A stretch of 64,000 bases of DNA from Nocardia iowensis (GCF_019222765.1 NZ_CP078145.1:4464001-4528000), one strand, 5' to 3'. Shown: positions 55,119 through 64,000, numbered from the stretch's first letter. A program made the numbers and translations. Notes: a model not told the origin generated them from the letters alone.

Positions 55119-56087
55119 TCAGGCACGGTTCGGCAGTTTCGCTTCGCGCGGTGCTTTGTCGGGGCGCAGGCCGCGCCAGCTCGGGTGGCGTAACCCCTCG
55201 GCGCTGGCCTCGCGGAATTCGATATCGGCGACGAGTTCGGGTTCTACCCAGTGCGCCGCGATTGCTACGGGGCGCGGTGGTGGGATGTCGAACGGACTGT
55301 CGGGGCGGGCGATGTCGTTGAGGCGTAGCTGCAGGGTTTTGCGGTCGCGCATGGTCCAGCCGGTGCCGACGTTGCCGACGTGGACCAGGCGGCCCGCGTC
55401 GTCGTAGGCGCCCATCACGATGGAGCCGAAGATCCCGGAGAAGCGTCCGCTGCCGGGAAGCCAGCCCGCGACGACGACTTCGGTGGTTCTGCGCAGCGGG
55501 GTTTTGATCCACGCGGGGGAACGGCGACCGGGTTGGTAGCTGGAGTCGAGGCGTTTGGAGATGATGCCCTCGAGGCCGTGGTCGCGGGCGACGCCGAGCA
55601 TGGTGGTGGCGTCGATATCGGCGTAGTAGGGCGGGGTGCGCACGAGGGGGGTGTCGATCGCCAATTCGTCTAGCCGGGAGCGTCGTTCGGTGTACGGGCG
55701 CCCCATGATGGACTCGCCGTCTTCAGCGAGCAAATCGAATACCAGGTATTGCACCGGCACTTCACGCAATAGTTCCGCGCCCGGTCGCACGACGTGCATC
55801 CGCCGCTGCAACCGCCGAAAAGAAGGCACGCCGGTGCCCGGCTCCGGTGCCACGATCTCGCCATCGATCAGCACGTCCCTGCCGTTGAGAATTCCAGCAA
55901 ATGCCGAGGTCAATTCCGGGAATGAGCCACTGAGGTCGCGGTTGTTGCGACTGTAGAACCGGCACTGCCCACCCGTCGACCGCGCGATCGCGCGAATACC
56001 GTCCCACTTCATCTCGATCGCCCACAGACCGGTGTCTGCCGGTGGCCGCCCGGGGACGGCCAGCATCGGCGCCGGCGCAGACTGCAC
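55119..56087 (-). CDS. ATP-dependent DNA ligase (LigC/LigD ligase-domain type)
   Basis: A 322-residue ligase. The adenylated Lys is in EMKWDGIRA (about residue 27), followed by DGEIVAPE, GLEGIISKR and WIKTPLRR, the usual nucleotidyl-transferase motifs, then an OB-fold C-terminus. It is the size of LigC or of the LigD ligase module alone; no polymerase, nuclease or Ku gene is adjacent. It should seal nicks during repair. GTG 56087 is assumed, ATG 56066 is possible. Confidence 0.92.
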   Translation of the reverse strand: MQSAPAPMLAVPGRPPADTGLWAIEMKWDGIRAIARSTGGQCRFYSRNNRDLSGSFPELTSAFAGILNGRDVLIDGEIVAPEPGTGVPSFRRLQRRMHVVRPGAELLREVPVQYLVFDLLAEDGESIMGRPYTERRSRLDELAIDTPLVRTPPYYADIDATTMLGVARDHGLEGIISKRLDSSYQPGRRSPAWIKTPLRRTTEVVVAGWLPGSGRFSGIFGSIVMGAYDDAGRLVHVGNVGTGWTMRDRKTLQLRLNDIARPDSPFDIPPPRPVAIAAHWVEPELVADIEFREASAEGLRHPSWRGLRPDKAPREAKLPNRA

Positions 56088-56438
56088 AAGATCAGCATAT
56101 CCACAGCTTCACCGCACCCCGCTACCTGGCGCGCCGCTCTGAACTGCAACTTCATCTGGTTGATGGCCGCTTCATGCCCTGGATGTAGATCCGATGGCGA
56201 TCTAACAGCTACCTGACTGTGTCGGCGAATTCGGACGTCGTTCATTGGGGGAGTGAGCTTGGCGGAACTATGTCGCGGGATCTGAGCGGTCGGTGGTGGC
56301 GGGGAGTGCGAGGCCGGTTTGGCGCAGCAGTCTGCGCAGGTATTCGGTCAGGTTCGCGGGTTGTGGGGCGTCGGTTGCGCGGGATCGGGTCCCCGAACAT
56401 CCACTGCCACAGCACGATTAGCCCACGAGTGCGTCCCG
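56088..56438. other. 351-bp intergenic region
   Basis: No gene I can support. On the minus strand just before 56268 a short frame reads NLTEYLRRLLRQTGLALPAT, which looks protein-like but has a stop about 45 codons upstream; it may be a remnant. Confidence 0.45.
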
Positions 56439-57596
56439 TCAGCCTCGCAACCGCACCGGGAGTGTGAGCAATCGGCGTCCCTGGATGCCACCGAGGTCGG
56501 TCTGGCGGAGTTCGGTGAACGGCACTGCGAGACGTGCGTCGGGAAAATCGGTGCGGAGCACGTCGACAACCGCGGTCAGTTCCAGTTGCGCGAGTTGCGC
56601 TCCGGTGCAGTAGTGCGCACCGGCGCCGAAGGTGAGGTCCGGGCCGATCGATCTGTCCGGGTGGGTGTTGATGCCCTGGATATCGACGAGCACCGGCGAG
56701 CGGGCGGGCAAGCGCACCCCGGCGAGTGTGATGTCGGTGGAAGTGAAGCGCCAGAGCGAAAAGGGGGCGGGGGCGTGTAGGCGCAGGGTTTCGCGAACGA
56801 AAGCGTCGGTCGTATCCGGTTCCGCGGCAGTGTGATTCGCCGCGAAGGTGTGCGCGAGGAGGAAGCCGAGTGCGGGGTCGGTGGTGAGCTGCCCGGCGTA
56901 GATCAGGGTGAAGAGCAGGTAGTGCAGGTGCGCTTCGGTCAGATCGTCGGGTATCCGGGCACGCAACTCGACGGCGAGACCGTTCCGGCCATCGCGCAAT
57001 GCGGCGGCGGCCAATTCCGCGAAGGCGTCCATCGCCATTCCGACATCCGCAGGGTCGTCGCTGTGCATGAGCCGACAAGCCGCGATAGCGGGGTCGATTC
57101 GGTCGAGTGGGACGCCGAGCACGTCGCAGACGACGGTGAGTGGGAACCGCGTCGCGAAATCCGCCATCAGATCGACTGTTTCGCCGGCCGCCGCGAGATC
57201 GGTGAGCAGCGCACGGGCGAACGCCGAGATCCGCGCGGAGTAGTCGTGCATGCGGCGGGCCGTGAAAAGTGGGGCGTGTGCGCCGCGCAGCCGAGCGTGC
57301 GCAGGTCCGTCGGAGGTGGTGAGTGACGGTTGTGCGGCCGCTGTCGGTTCCAGGCCCGCGATCCGTGGGTCCCAGCTTTCCGGTGCGTAGGCGGGGTCTT
57401 TCACGATTGCGGGATGGACGAAGACCTCCCGGGCCAGCGCATCGTCGGTGACGATCCACGCCGGACCGCCCGCCGGTGCGGTGACCTGGACGATCGGTCC
57501 GGTAGCGCGCAGAGCGGCATGTGCGGGATGAGGTTCATCGACCCTTCGGACGGTGACGGCGAATGGGTCGACGGCGGCATGGGGCGCGACGGTCAC
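56439..57596 (-). CDS. Cytochrome P450
   Basis: A 385-residue P450. The I-helix AGQLTT replaces the usual AGxDT/ET, the K-helix is RETLRLH, and the heme loop FGAGAHYCTG has the ligand Cys330. GTG 57596 is chosen because GAGGAG lies 5 bp upstream. The layout is that of secondary-metabolite-type bacterial P450s; the substrate is unknown. It diverges from a MarR gene, with a very strong double palindrome between them, so it is probably MarR-repressed and induced by its own substrate. Confidence 0.9.
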   Translation of the reverse strand: MTVAPHAAVDPFAVTVRRVDEPHPAHAALRATGPIVQVTAPAGGPAWIVTDDALAREVFVHPAIVKDPAYAPESWDPRIAGLEPTAAAQPSLTTSDGPAHARLRGAHAPLFTARRMHDYSARISAFARALLTDLAAAGETVDLMADFATRFPLTVVCDVLGVPLDRIDPAIAACRLMHSDDPADVGMAMDAFAELAAAALRDGRNGLAVELRARIPDDLTEAHLHYLLFTLIYAGQLTTDPALGFLLAHTFAANHTAAEPDTTDAFVRETLRLHAPAPFSLWRFTSTDITLAGVRLPARSPVLVDIQGINTHPDRSIGPDLTFGAGAHYCTGAQLAQLELTAVVDVLRTDFPDARLAVPFTELRQTDLGGIQGRRLLTLPVRLRG

Positions 57597-57692
57597 GGGC
57601 ACTCCTCGGAAGCTGTCCGGAATCGCCTCGGCAGCCGGGGAAGTGGACACGCGGCGTTGCGCTCTCACTGCCGAAAGCCGATCCGGTAAGGT

Positions 57693-57725
57693 CACTGTGT
57701 GACACAGTAGCTGTGTCACACAGTG
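57693..57725. promoter_or_regulatory. Tandem palindromic MarR operator
   Basis: CTGTGTGACACAG (57695-57707) and CTGTGTCACACAG (57711-57723) are each perfect 6-bp inverted repeats, spaced TAG. Together they form 15-bp arms (57693-57707 and 57711-57725) around 3 bp. Centre-to-centre distance is 16 bp. Confidence 0.8.
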
Positions 57726-57778
57726 ATTTTACACCAGATTCGCTGCGTGACGCAGTAATAACGAGGAATAGGTTCCCG

Positions 57779-58288
57779 ATGGCCAAGCCGAACCCGGCGC
57801 GGAACGCGCTACTCGACCAGCTGCTCACCGAGGCAATACCGAACTGGGCGATCCTGGTTGTTCAGCTCAACAACCTTGTCGCCGAACGCCTCGGCGTCAC
57901 CGATACCGATGTGCAGTGCCTGCACGTACTCGGCCAGCACGGCCCGACGACACCGAGCGTGCTGGCCCAATACGTCAACCTCACCACCGGATCGGCCTCC
58001 CGAATGATCGACCGCCTCGTCGCCGCCGAATGCGTCCGACGCGTGGCCGACCCCAAGGACCGTCGCCGAGTGCTGATCGAGCCCACCCAGAACGGCTTGG
58101 ACCGAGTCCGCGATGCCTACACAGGACTGATCGACCGCACCCGAGACGACCTCGACCCCTTCGACGACCGCGAACTCGACACCCTCCTGCGATTCATGCG
58201 AACAGCCGAAGACAGCACCGCCGCAGAGATTCGCGCACTGCGATCCGCGATGCGCGCGACAGCGCCTGGGGGCCAACCGAATACGTGA
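57779..58288 (+). CDS. MarR-family regulator
   Basis: A 169-residue winged-helix regulator. The recognition region is in TPSVLAQYVNLTTGSASRMIDRL and the wing is ADPKDRRRVLIEP. It diverges from a P450, and the tandem CTGTGT/ACACAG palindrome lies between. It likely represses both genes until a ligand binds. An ACGAGGA ribosome site precedes ATG 57779. Confidence 0.93.
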   Translation: MAKPNPARNALLDQLLTEAIPNWAILVVQLNNLVAERLGVTDTDVQCLHVLGQHGPTTPSVLAQYVNLTTGSASRMIDRLVAAECVRRVADPKDRRRVLIEPTQNGLDRVRDAYTGLIDRTRDDLDPFDDRELDTLLRFMRTAEDSTAAEIRALRSAMRATAPGGQPNT

Positions 58289-58300
58289 GCTGCGGGGTAT

Positions 58301-59179
58301 CTATCCGCTGCCACCCTGGTAGATGGTCGGCATGGACCCGAGATCGGCGAAGTTCAGCTTCCGGTCACCGTCGGTGCCGAACCAGGCGACGTAGGTGATG
58401 CCGTTGATCGTCGCCACCGCAGGCGGCCATGGACTGGTGTCGGCGAACTTCCATCGCTGTGCCTGCCCCTCGTTCAGGTTGTCGATGTCGAAGAGCAGGT
58501 AGATGTTGGTATTTCGCCCGCTGTAGCCCGCCACGTAACGGCCGCCGATGGTGAACAGATTGGGCCCGCCGACAAGCACGTCGCTGAAGGTGGCCCTGGT
58601 AGGGGGCACCCCGACACCGATGTAGCGCGCATTGAGGTGGAGCCCACTGCTATCGGTGCCCGTCCACGCCAGCAGCGTGCCCCTGGCCGGGTTGAGCACG
58701 AGCCCAGGGGTGTCCACGCTGAATTCGGCGGGGCTTGGGCTCGCCCCCGCGGAGCTGAACGGCGGGTTCTGCGAGCGCACCACCTCTAGGTACTGCTCCC
58801 GCTGCGCGGTGTAGGCCAACCAGAATGTGACGTTGTCCGACATCATCGCCGGGCCGCCGATCACAGGTTCCAGCCACGCGCGGTGGTCGTGATAGTCGAC
58901 GCCGTTGCGCGACCACGCGAGCCACTGCTGGTTGTCCGTGCCTGAGTAGCCGAGATAGAGCAGACCCGTCTGCGCGTGGAAAGCCAGTGACGGCCGCTGC
59001 AGGCTGAAGTCGGAAGGCAGCGGCTTCGCATTGACGACACCGTCGGTTTCCATGCCCGACGCGGCGTACATGGTGCCGTTATCCGTGGACCACACCAGCA
59101 CCAACGTGTTGTTGTACACCGTCAGCGCGGGCGCGGCGAGCGGGCGATGGGACTGCCATAACGTGCGTCCTCTGAACAT
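58301..59179 (-). CDS. Sialidase-like beta-propeller protein of unknown function
   Basis: A 292-residue protein built of repeated blades with Trp-Ser/Thr and Asp-box-like patterns (LVLVWSTDNGTMYAAS, LLYLGYSGTDNQQWLAWSRN, FWLAYTAQREQYLEVV, ITYVAWFGTDGDRKLNF). This is characteristic of beta-propellers of the sialidase/fucose-lectin kind. No signal peptide is seen from ATG 59179, which has GGGGGA upstream. It could bind carbohydrate; no catalytic residues are assigned. It converges with the MarR gene. Confidence 0.7.
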   Translation of the reverse strand: MFRGRTLWQSHRPLAAPALTVYNNTLVLVWSTDNGTMYAASGMETDGVVNAKPLPSDFSLQRPSLAFHAQTGLLYLGYSGTDNQQWLAWSRNGVDYHDHRAWLEPVIGGPAMMSDNVTFWLAYTAQREQYLEVVRSQNPPFSSAGASPSPAEFSVDTPGLVLNPARGTLLAWTGTDSSGLHLNARYIGVGVPPTRATFSDVLVGGPNLFTIGGRYVAGYSGRNTNIYLLFDIDNLNEGQAQRWKFADTSPWPPAVATINGITYVAWFGTDGDRKLNFADLGSMPTIYQGGSG

Positions 59180-59316
59180 GTTTCCCCCAATCGCATTGCA
59201 GTAGTAATGGGGGAGCGTAGTTTCGGCGACCCGCCACGTCAGGCTTCCGGTCCGGCCAACGAACTGGCTAAACCTACTACCGAAGCCATCAGCGATGAGC
59301 GCTCGATCGGGAGCAA

Positions 59317-59592
59317 TCACGTCGCCGGGTGGACCAGGGGTTTCGTGTAGGGCTGACTCCAAATCTGCAGCAGGCAACCGGCGTGCCGCCAGCCGTCGGT
59401 CGTCAGCAGGAATTCGCGGTAAGACGGCGGCAGCGTCCGCCCGATCCGCACCTCGGCCGCCGCGACCGCGCCCTCGGTTGCCGGGGCGAACCCGAGCCAG
59501 CCGTCGCGCAGGATCTCCGGATCCTCCTGGCCGGGTTCGTGCCTGCGGATCCACTCCTGACTCCAGCGTGACAACCACGGTCTCCAACTCAT
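59317..59592 (-). pseudogene. Truncated SMI1/KNR4 (SUKH-type) fragment
   Basis: The first 66 codons match the usual N-terminus of SMI1/KNR4 proteins (GWLGFAPATEGAVAAAE, LPPSYREFLLTTDGWRHAG). After that the frame changes to unrelated sequence and stops at residue 91, where relatives continue for 80-300 residues. SUKH proteins are often immunity proteins to contact-dependent toxins. It is probably a broken gene left near the recombinase. Confidence 0.6.
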
Positions 59593-59684
59593 GGTCGAGC
59601 ACTGTGCCAGAGAGGTACGACATGCCGACTCTGCCGCTGCCGCACGGGGAACATCCGAATCCCCTCATTCATCCTGACCTCTGG

Positions 59685-60893
59685 TCAGAGACCCAGTTTC
59701 GTAACGGCGTTGTCTTCCAAGGGGTTTGCGGTACGGATGTAACCGTGCACGGTGCGCGGGTTGGACCAGCGACCCTGGCGCATGATTTCGCGGTCGCTGG
59801 CACCGCCGAGAGCGGCTTGGGTGGCGAAACCGGCCCGCAGCGAGTGGCCGGAGAAAAGGTCGGGGTCCAGGCCCGCACGGGCGGCGTAGCGTTTGACGAG
59901 TTCGGCGACGGCGCGGCCGGACATAGGGTCGGCGCCGACCGTACCGTGACGATTTATGGTGGGGCACAAGGGTAGGTCGGGTTGGGCGGCGAGGGCGGTT
60001 CCGGTGAAGCCGTGGCAGCGGTGGATGTCCGCGTCGGTGGTGGCGTCCTCGGCGAGCCGGGCGCGCAGGCCCGATGTGCCTTCGGCGGCCTGGATTTCGA
60101 GCAGGCGAACCCAGTCGGCGAAGGCGCAGACCGGGCAGGTGCGTGGGCGTTGGCCGCGCGGCAGTGCGACCCGTTGTTCGGCGACTCCGGTGGGGTCGGT
60201 CTTCGTCGACGGCAGCCGCACCAGCAGTACCGGTTCACCGGTGGCGTGATCGAGTTGCACGTCCACGTCGGCAATGCGCAGCCCGGCGAGTTCGCTGCGA
60301 CGCAGCGCACCGGCGAACCCGATCAACAACACCAGCGCGTCGCGGCGCCGGGCGGGTTCGGTGGGCCAGCCGGGATCGGGCAGCCCGGCAAGCAACTGGT
60401 CGAGGGTGTGCAACAGCACGGGGCGTTTGCGTTTCGGCTGGGTGCGGCGGGTGCGGCGGATACCGCGCAGGGTGAGCCGGACGACGTCGGATCGGGTAGG
60501 GGAGGGTAATCCGTTGGCGGCGTGCACGGCCGCGATGGCGGCGGACTTGCGTTCCAGAGTCGCCGCGCTGAACGCCCACTCGCCGGTATCGCGGCGTGCG
60601 TCGGCCGCGGCAGCCAGGTAGACGGCGACGTCGAGCGGATCGGCGGGCATCGCCTGCCGACTTTCCGTCAGACACCAAGCCGACCAGGCGATCCAGTCGG
60701 TCCGATACGCGCGCAACGTATTCGCGGACTGCGAGGCCTCGAGGTAGCGGCGCAGCGAGCTCGCCTGCGTGTCATCGAAGCGCTCACGCACCAGCCGCAA
60801 CGCCGCGGCGTCCACGAGGACACTGCGTACCCCGCGCCGCAGCTCGGTCCGCACCGACTCCGGCATCGCGACGATCGCGGTCCGCTCTTCCAT
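59685..60893 (-). CDS. Tyrosine recombinase / integrase
   Basis: A 402-residue phage-integrase-family protein. The N-terminal core-binding part carries SLRRYLEASQSANTLRAYRT. The catalytic domain has Arg in ALRRSEL, HSLR (His and Arg) in SGHSLRAGFA and the nucleophile Tyr385 in HGYIRTANPLE. It should cut and rejoin DNA through a Tyr-3'-phosphate. ATG 60893 gives the best start. No tRNA or att repeats are visible nearby, so what it moves is unknown. Confidence 0.92.
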   Translation of the reverse strand: MEERTAIVAMPESVRTELRRGVRSVLVDAAALRLVRERFDDTQASSLRRYLEASQSANTLRAYRTDWIAWSAWCLTESRQAMPADPLDVAVYLAAAADARRDTGEWAFSAATLERKSAAIAAVHAANGLPSPTRSDVVRLTLRGIRRTRRTQPKRKRPVLLHTLDQLLAGLPDPGWPTEPARRRDALVLLIGFAGALRRSELAGLRIADVDVQLDHATGEPVLLVRLPSTKTDPTGVAEQRVALPRGQRPRTCPVCAFADWVRLLEIQAAEGTSGLRARLAEDATTDADIHRCHGFTGTALAAQPDLPLCPTINRHGTVGADPMSGRAVAELVKRYAARAGLDPDLFSGHSLRAGFATQAALGGASDREIMRQGRWSNPRTVHGYIRTANPLEDNAVTKLGL

Positions 60894-61059
60894 CGACCAG
60901 CTCCCTGTTTCTCGACCGCATTCATTCTCCTGCTGTCGCAGTCGAATTCGCGGCACCCGCAGGTCTCCGCGAGTCGGGCGGATCCCGGTCGCCGACGAGC
61001 AGCCTCCCTCGATCGGGCTGGCCGCAGCCGAGGGATACTCGCGTCCGTGCGTCCGCTCC

Positions 61060-61797
61060 TTACGGCCGTCGTGCCGCGGTGTCCTCGGTGCGGGGGACGT
61101 CGACTTGCGCGGCGATCGCGGCGGTCAAATCATTGAGTGACCGCCCGCCGTTCTGACGCCAGCCCCTCAACTGTTCGCCCGCGCGGTCCCGGATGATCCG
61201 TCCCGCGCCGGGTCCGAGGAGCTGATCGAGTATCGCCATCAGCATGATTTCGTTCTGGTAGCTGCGTCGATCGATCCATTCGAGCGCGGTGGCGGCGTCG
61301 ACCGTCTTGCCTTCGAAGTTCACGAAGGTGAGTGCCATGAGTTCCTCCTCGTCGTTCCCGGGGTCGAGCGCGCCCGCGAACCACTCCGCAGGGTCGATGG
61401 CCCGCCCACCCAGTCGGCCCGGCGCGGTCCACACCTCGACGTGCGCGTGCGGCCCGGTAGACGTTCCATGCGTGTTCACATGGCCGATCAACTGACCGGC
61501 GAGCACGCGTTCACCGCCGCGTACCGCCGGATCACCATGGCCGACAATGATGTCCACGCCGACCGACTCCTGACAATCCAGCCATACCCAGCGTCCGAAC
61601 CCTTGGACATCGAACCGCTCCGCGCCCTCCACACACACGCCCTCCGCGGGCGCGTAAAAGGGTGTGCCACGCGCCGCCGCGAAATCGACCCCGTAGTGGA
61701 ACCCATCTGCCCGTCTTCCGAACGGGGAGGAGATCCGGTACGTGCCCGCCGCGAGTGGCCAGTATCGAGTCGGCTGGTCAAGTCCGTTCACACCCAC
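61060..61797 (-). CDS. M23-family peptidoglycan endopeptidase (endolysin-like)
   Basis: A 245-residue protein with an M23 zinc domain: HYGVDFAA, VGHGD and PHAHVEVW supply the His/Asp ligands and the HxH motif, and the first glycine-rich loop is SSPFGRRADG. A linker and C-terminal helical tail follow, ending in a short basic segment. There is no signal peptide, as in phage endolysins. GTG 61797 is the start, but a good-looking frame upstream (SFGNNPGHWIVLPGWGRAL) would join it through a 1-base frameshift, so the N-terminus may be truncated or frameshifted. Confidence 0.82.
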   Translation of the reverse strand: MGVNGLDQPTRYWPLAAGTYRISSPFGRRADGFHYGVDFAAARGTPFYAPAEGVCVEGAERFDVQGFGRWVWLDCQESVGVDIIVGHGDPAVRGGERVLAGQLIGHVNTHGTSTGPHAHVEVWTAPGRLGGRAIDPAEWFAGALDPGNDEEELMALTFVNFEGKTVDAATALEWIDRRSYQNEIMLMAILDQLLGPGAGRIIRDRAGEQLRGWRQNGGRSLNDLTAAIAAQVDVPRTEDTAARRP

Positions 61798-61939
61798 CGA
61801 GTGCCCGTCCCCAGCCGGGCAACACGATCCAGTGGCCCGGATTGTTGCCGAATGAGCTCAGCACCAGTTGAACGGCTCTCGAGCCGCATCCATGGGCCTA
61901 CGCACCGACTGGAGGTGAGTGATCCGCAAGTGGGACACC

Positions 61940-63430
61940 CTATTCGGGATGCAGTAGGTCCAGAGTGTCGAACCGGTGCGTGTGCCAGATGCAGAGCGAT
62001 TGTTCCTCGGGGTAGGGCTGGGTGATCGGCTCGGCGGTGTAGACACGGGTGGATCGTGTCTCCGGATCGTAGGGCTTCCAGCCGGGATTGCCGGTGGTCG
62101 CGAAGTTCAGCCAGTCGGTGCGCATGTGGTGGGCGACGCTGACGACCTCGTCCGCGGCGTTCGGGACAGCGGAGGGATGGCGGCGCACCTCGTCGGCACT
62201 GAGTGTGCCGAATACCAGGAGCACGTCGAGGCTGTGCGAGGCGCCTTCGTCCCGGTTGTAGCTCCAGCAGAGTTCGTAAGTCCACGCGCGTCCACCCCCG
62301 GCATGCCGGGCGCCCGCGAGATGCAGGCTGGGCATCCGAAACAGCCAGTCGGAGTTGACGATTTCGTACAGCTGCCCCGGGCTGGCGTCGGGATAGGCGG
62401 CACGGTAAACGCTATGGCTGTCCGAGGCGGGCCCGAGACGTTCTAGTGTGGCGGTCACCTGCTCGGCGGTCACCTCGCTGGCGAGCCTGGTAGTGAACAG
62501 CCGGTATTCGTCACGCGTGTGCCCCACGAGTAGGTCTATGCCTCGCCCGGCGCCACCGGCGAGCGCGCGCCATGGCGCATGTGGGAGAACATCACCGTCG
62601 ACAACAGGTGAGAACGGTGTCGGGGTCAGCGCCATCGGCCCCCACGATTCGACGAGTCCCGGCATCTTCTGGATGACTGCATCCGTTGCGTCGATCAGCG
62701 CGCCCGGGGAGATCCGGGACAGCTCGTCGACCGTGGCTTGCACGCCGAGCTCTCCTGCGATCGTTGCGGAGATCGCAGCGGCGAGCCTGGTAGAGAAATA
62801 GGTGCCCGGCACGCTTTGGGCGATCGCCCGCTGAAACAGCCCAGCGGCCAACGGCATAGTCATCAGCGCCGCAAGGCAACCCGCGCCGGCGGACTGACCG
62901 AACACGGTGACATTGCCCGGATCGCCGCCGAACGCGGCGACATTGTCCTGCACCCACCGCAACGCGGCGGCCTGATCGAGGATGCCGCGGTTGTCCGGAG
63001 CACCGGCGATGTGGGCGAACCCTTCGACACCGACGCGGTAGTTCAGGCTGACCATCACCACACCGGACCGGGCGAGGGTCGCACCGTCGTGGTGCGGGTT
63101 TCCGGAGGTGCCCTCCAGGTACGCGCCTCCGTGTATCCACACCATCACCGGCAGCCCGGCACCGAGGTCAGGTGACCAAACGTTGAGGGTCAAGCAGTTT
63201 CGGGAACTATCACTGGTGCCGGATACCGCGCTACCTGCTTGGGGAACGGGCGGACCGAACTTCAGCGCGTCACGGCAGCCGTCCCATGGCTGTGCCGGAA
63301 CGGGAGCCGCGAACCGCCGAGCGCCGACCGGTGGTTGGGCGTACGGGATGCCCCGGAAAACCGCGACGGCGTGCTCCCACCTGCCACGCACAACTCCGGC
63401 AGTCGTGCGGACTTCAGGGTCGATAGTCAT
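61940..63430 (-). CDS. Type B carboxylesterase
   Basis: A 496-residue carboxylesterase/lipase family enzyme. The oxyanion loop is VWIHGGAYLEG, the nucleophile Ser180 is in FGQSAGAG, and Glu and His of the triad lie in the usual later regions (near DEYRLF and SHSLDVL). Relatives cleave a broad range of esters including drugs and p-nitrobenzyl esters. No export signal is seen from ATG 63430. It stands upstream of the M23 gene on the same strand. Confidence 0.92.
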   Translation of the reverse strand: MTIDPEVRTTAGVVRGRWEHAVAVFRGIPYAQPPVGARRFAAPVPAQPWDGCRDALKFGPPVPQAGSAVSGTSDSSRNCLTLNVWSPDLGAGLPVMVWIHGGAYLEGTSGNPHHDGATLARSGVVMVSLNYRVGVEGFAHIAGAPDNRGILDQAAALRWVQDNVAAFGGDPGNVTVFGQSAGAGCLAALMTMPLAAGLFQRAIAQSVPGTYFSTRLAAAISATIAGELGVQATVDELSRISPGALIDATDAVIQKMPGLVESWGPMALTPTPFSPVVDGDVLPHAPWRALAGGAGRGIDLLVGHTRDEYRLFTTRLASEVTAEQVTATLERLGPASDSHSVYRAAYPDASPGQLYEIVNSDWLFRMPSLHLAGARHAGGGRAWTYELCWSYNRDEGASHSLDVLLVFGTLSADEVRRHPSAVPNAADEVVSVAHHMRTDWLNFATTGNPGWKPYDPETRSTRVYTAEPITQPYPEEQSLCIWHTHRFDTLDLLHPE

Positions 63431-63551
63431 TCGTGGGTACTCACTTTCGCTCGGTGCAGCATCTGCTCGTCCACCAGTCATGAGAACTGAAAGTGTGTGG
63501 GTTTGCAGGATCCGGGCGGCCGTGCGGATTCCCTGATCTCGGGCCGCGTGG

Positions 63552-64000
63552 TCAGTAGGAGACGACGGCGGTGGCGTAGCCGTCGAGTACCGCGGCACCG
63601 TCCTCGAAGGGCGTTCGCTGTACGCCGACGGTGCCGACACCGAGCTGTTCGAGTTCGGCTCGCCCGTCGATGTCAGGGACCGCCACGGCGACCGGTTCGG
63701 CCGTCTTGTTGATGAGCAGGAGTTTGCGGCGGCCGGTGGCGGTCACGAAGGCCTGGGAGTGGATGCGGGGGTCCGGGAAGCCGAACGCGCCGGTTGAGCT
63801 GGACACCAAAACGTCCCCCTTGCCGAAGTGGCGCAGCAGCAGTGCGAGCGCGTGGTATCGGGTGTTGGGTGCGCCGGTTTCCCAGTCGATCAGGCTGACT
63901 CCGGGGATCATGCCGGGATAGTCCATGAATTCGGCGATGCCGACCAGGTCGATGCCGAGCTCGACGAGCTTGGCCCACAGATACGACTGGACCGAGGCGC
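63552..64000 (-). CDS. C-terminal part of a glycoside hydrolase (runs off the right edge)
   Basis: The frame reads from the edge through SYLWAKLVELGIDLVGIAEF, YPGMIPGVSLIDWETGAPNT and RYHALALLLRHFGKGDVLV to the stop, then a small beta domain. The YxAL...RHFG block and C-terminal beta sandwich recall GH39 or GH-A clan glycosidases. About 149 residues are visible, and the catalytic residues lie off the edge. ATG 63926 inside it is not the true start. Confidence 0.7.
   Translation of the reverse strand, partial: ASVQSYLWAKLVELGIDLVGIAEFMDYPGMIPGVSLIDWETGAPNTRYHALALLLRHFGKGDVLVSSSTGAFGFPDPRIHSQAFVTATGRRKLLLINKTAEPVAVAVPDIDGRAELEQLGVGTVGVQRTPFEDGAAVLDGYATAVVSY

Noticed and set aside
58301..59668. 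Longer start for the beta-propeller protein
   Set aside because: The upstream ~160 residues are Arg/Pro/Gly-rich and overlap the SMI1/KNR4 fragment in another frame; ATG 59179 has a better ribosome site.
59665..59980. Attachment-site repeats flanking the integrase
   Set aside because: No convincing direct repeat near the integrase end or start could be matched elsewhere in the window.

Overview
The window is high-GC actinobacterial DNA with many GTG starts and short operons whose genes overlap at stop/start codons. It almost certainly comes from a Nocardia. The 1174-residue carboxylic acid reductase at 16725-20249 matches, as far as I remember it, the well-known Nocardia iowensis enzyme, and its phosphopantetheine serine falls at residue 689 as in that protein. 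N. iowensis or a very close relative is therefore my best guess, with no database check behind it. I see no rRNA, tRNA or CRISPR array.

Region 1 (1-12343) is a sterol-type oxidation locus resembling the M. tuberculosis cyp51-cyp123-aldA neighbourhood. A rightward run (608-9674) encodes a CYP123-like P450, an SDR, a 3Fe-4S ferredoxin, an NTF2-fold protein, an unrecognised 417-residue protein, a FadD-type acyl-CoA synthetase, an aldehyde dehydrogenase, a CYP125-like P450 and a glutathione peroxidase. It faces CYP51, which diverges from an orphan MCE protein. Two KstR-like boxes and a TGTC/GACA operator shared by three promoters tie these genes together. Region 2 (12425-25210) has two luciferase-like monooxygenases, an MFS exporter and an XRE/MmyB-type regulator that share an operator motif, the carboxylic acid reductase, a GT87 mannosyltransferase, a ChoD-type cholesterol oxidase and a TetR.

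Region 3 (25261-44638) holds a secreted GH1 glycosidase, a TetR/MpaB-oxygenase divergon, an LLM enzyme, a MarR-MmpL pair facing a rhodanese, a broken nitroreductase beside an intact one, a molybdopterin oxidoreductase, a second carboxylic acid reductase bracketed by a 66-bp palindromic repeat, a FetAB-like ABC exporter, a LexA paralogue and a sirtuin.

Region 4 (44639-64000) is accessory and gene-poor in places. It has a small Trp/Arg-repeat membrane protein, two secreted proteins, an alpha/beta hydrolase, a repeat protein, remnants of an ATP-grasp gene and of pncA, a WYL-regulator divergon, an SDR with a likely leaderless transcript, a DNA ligase, a P450/MarR divergon with a striking tandem palindrome, a truncated SMI1/KNR4 fragment, a tyrosine recombinase, an M23 endopeptidase, a carboxylesterase and the end of a glycoside hydrolase.

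The recurring theme is oxidative metabolism of lipids, sterols and aromatics (four P450s, two carboxylate reductases, three LLM enzymes, cholesterol oxidase, MpaB oxygenase), much of it arranged as divergent regulator/enzyme pairs with recognisable palindromic operators.
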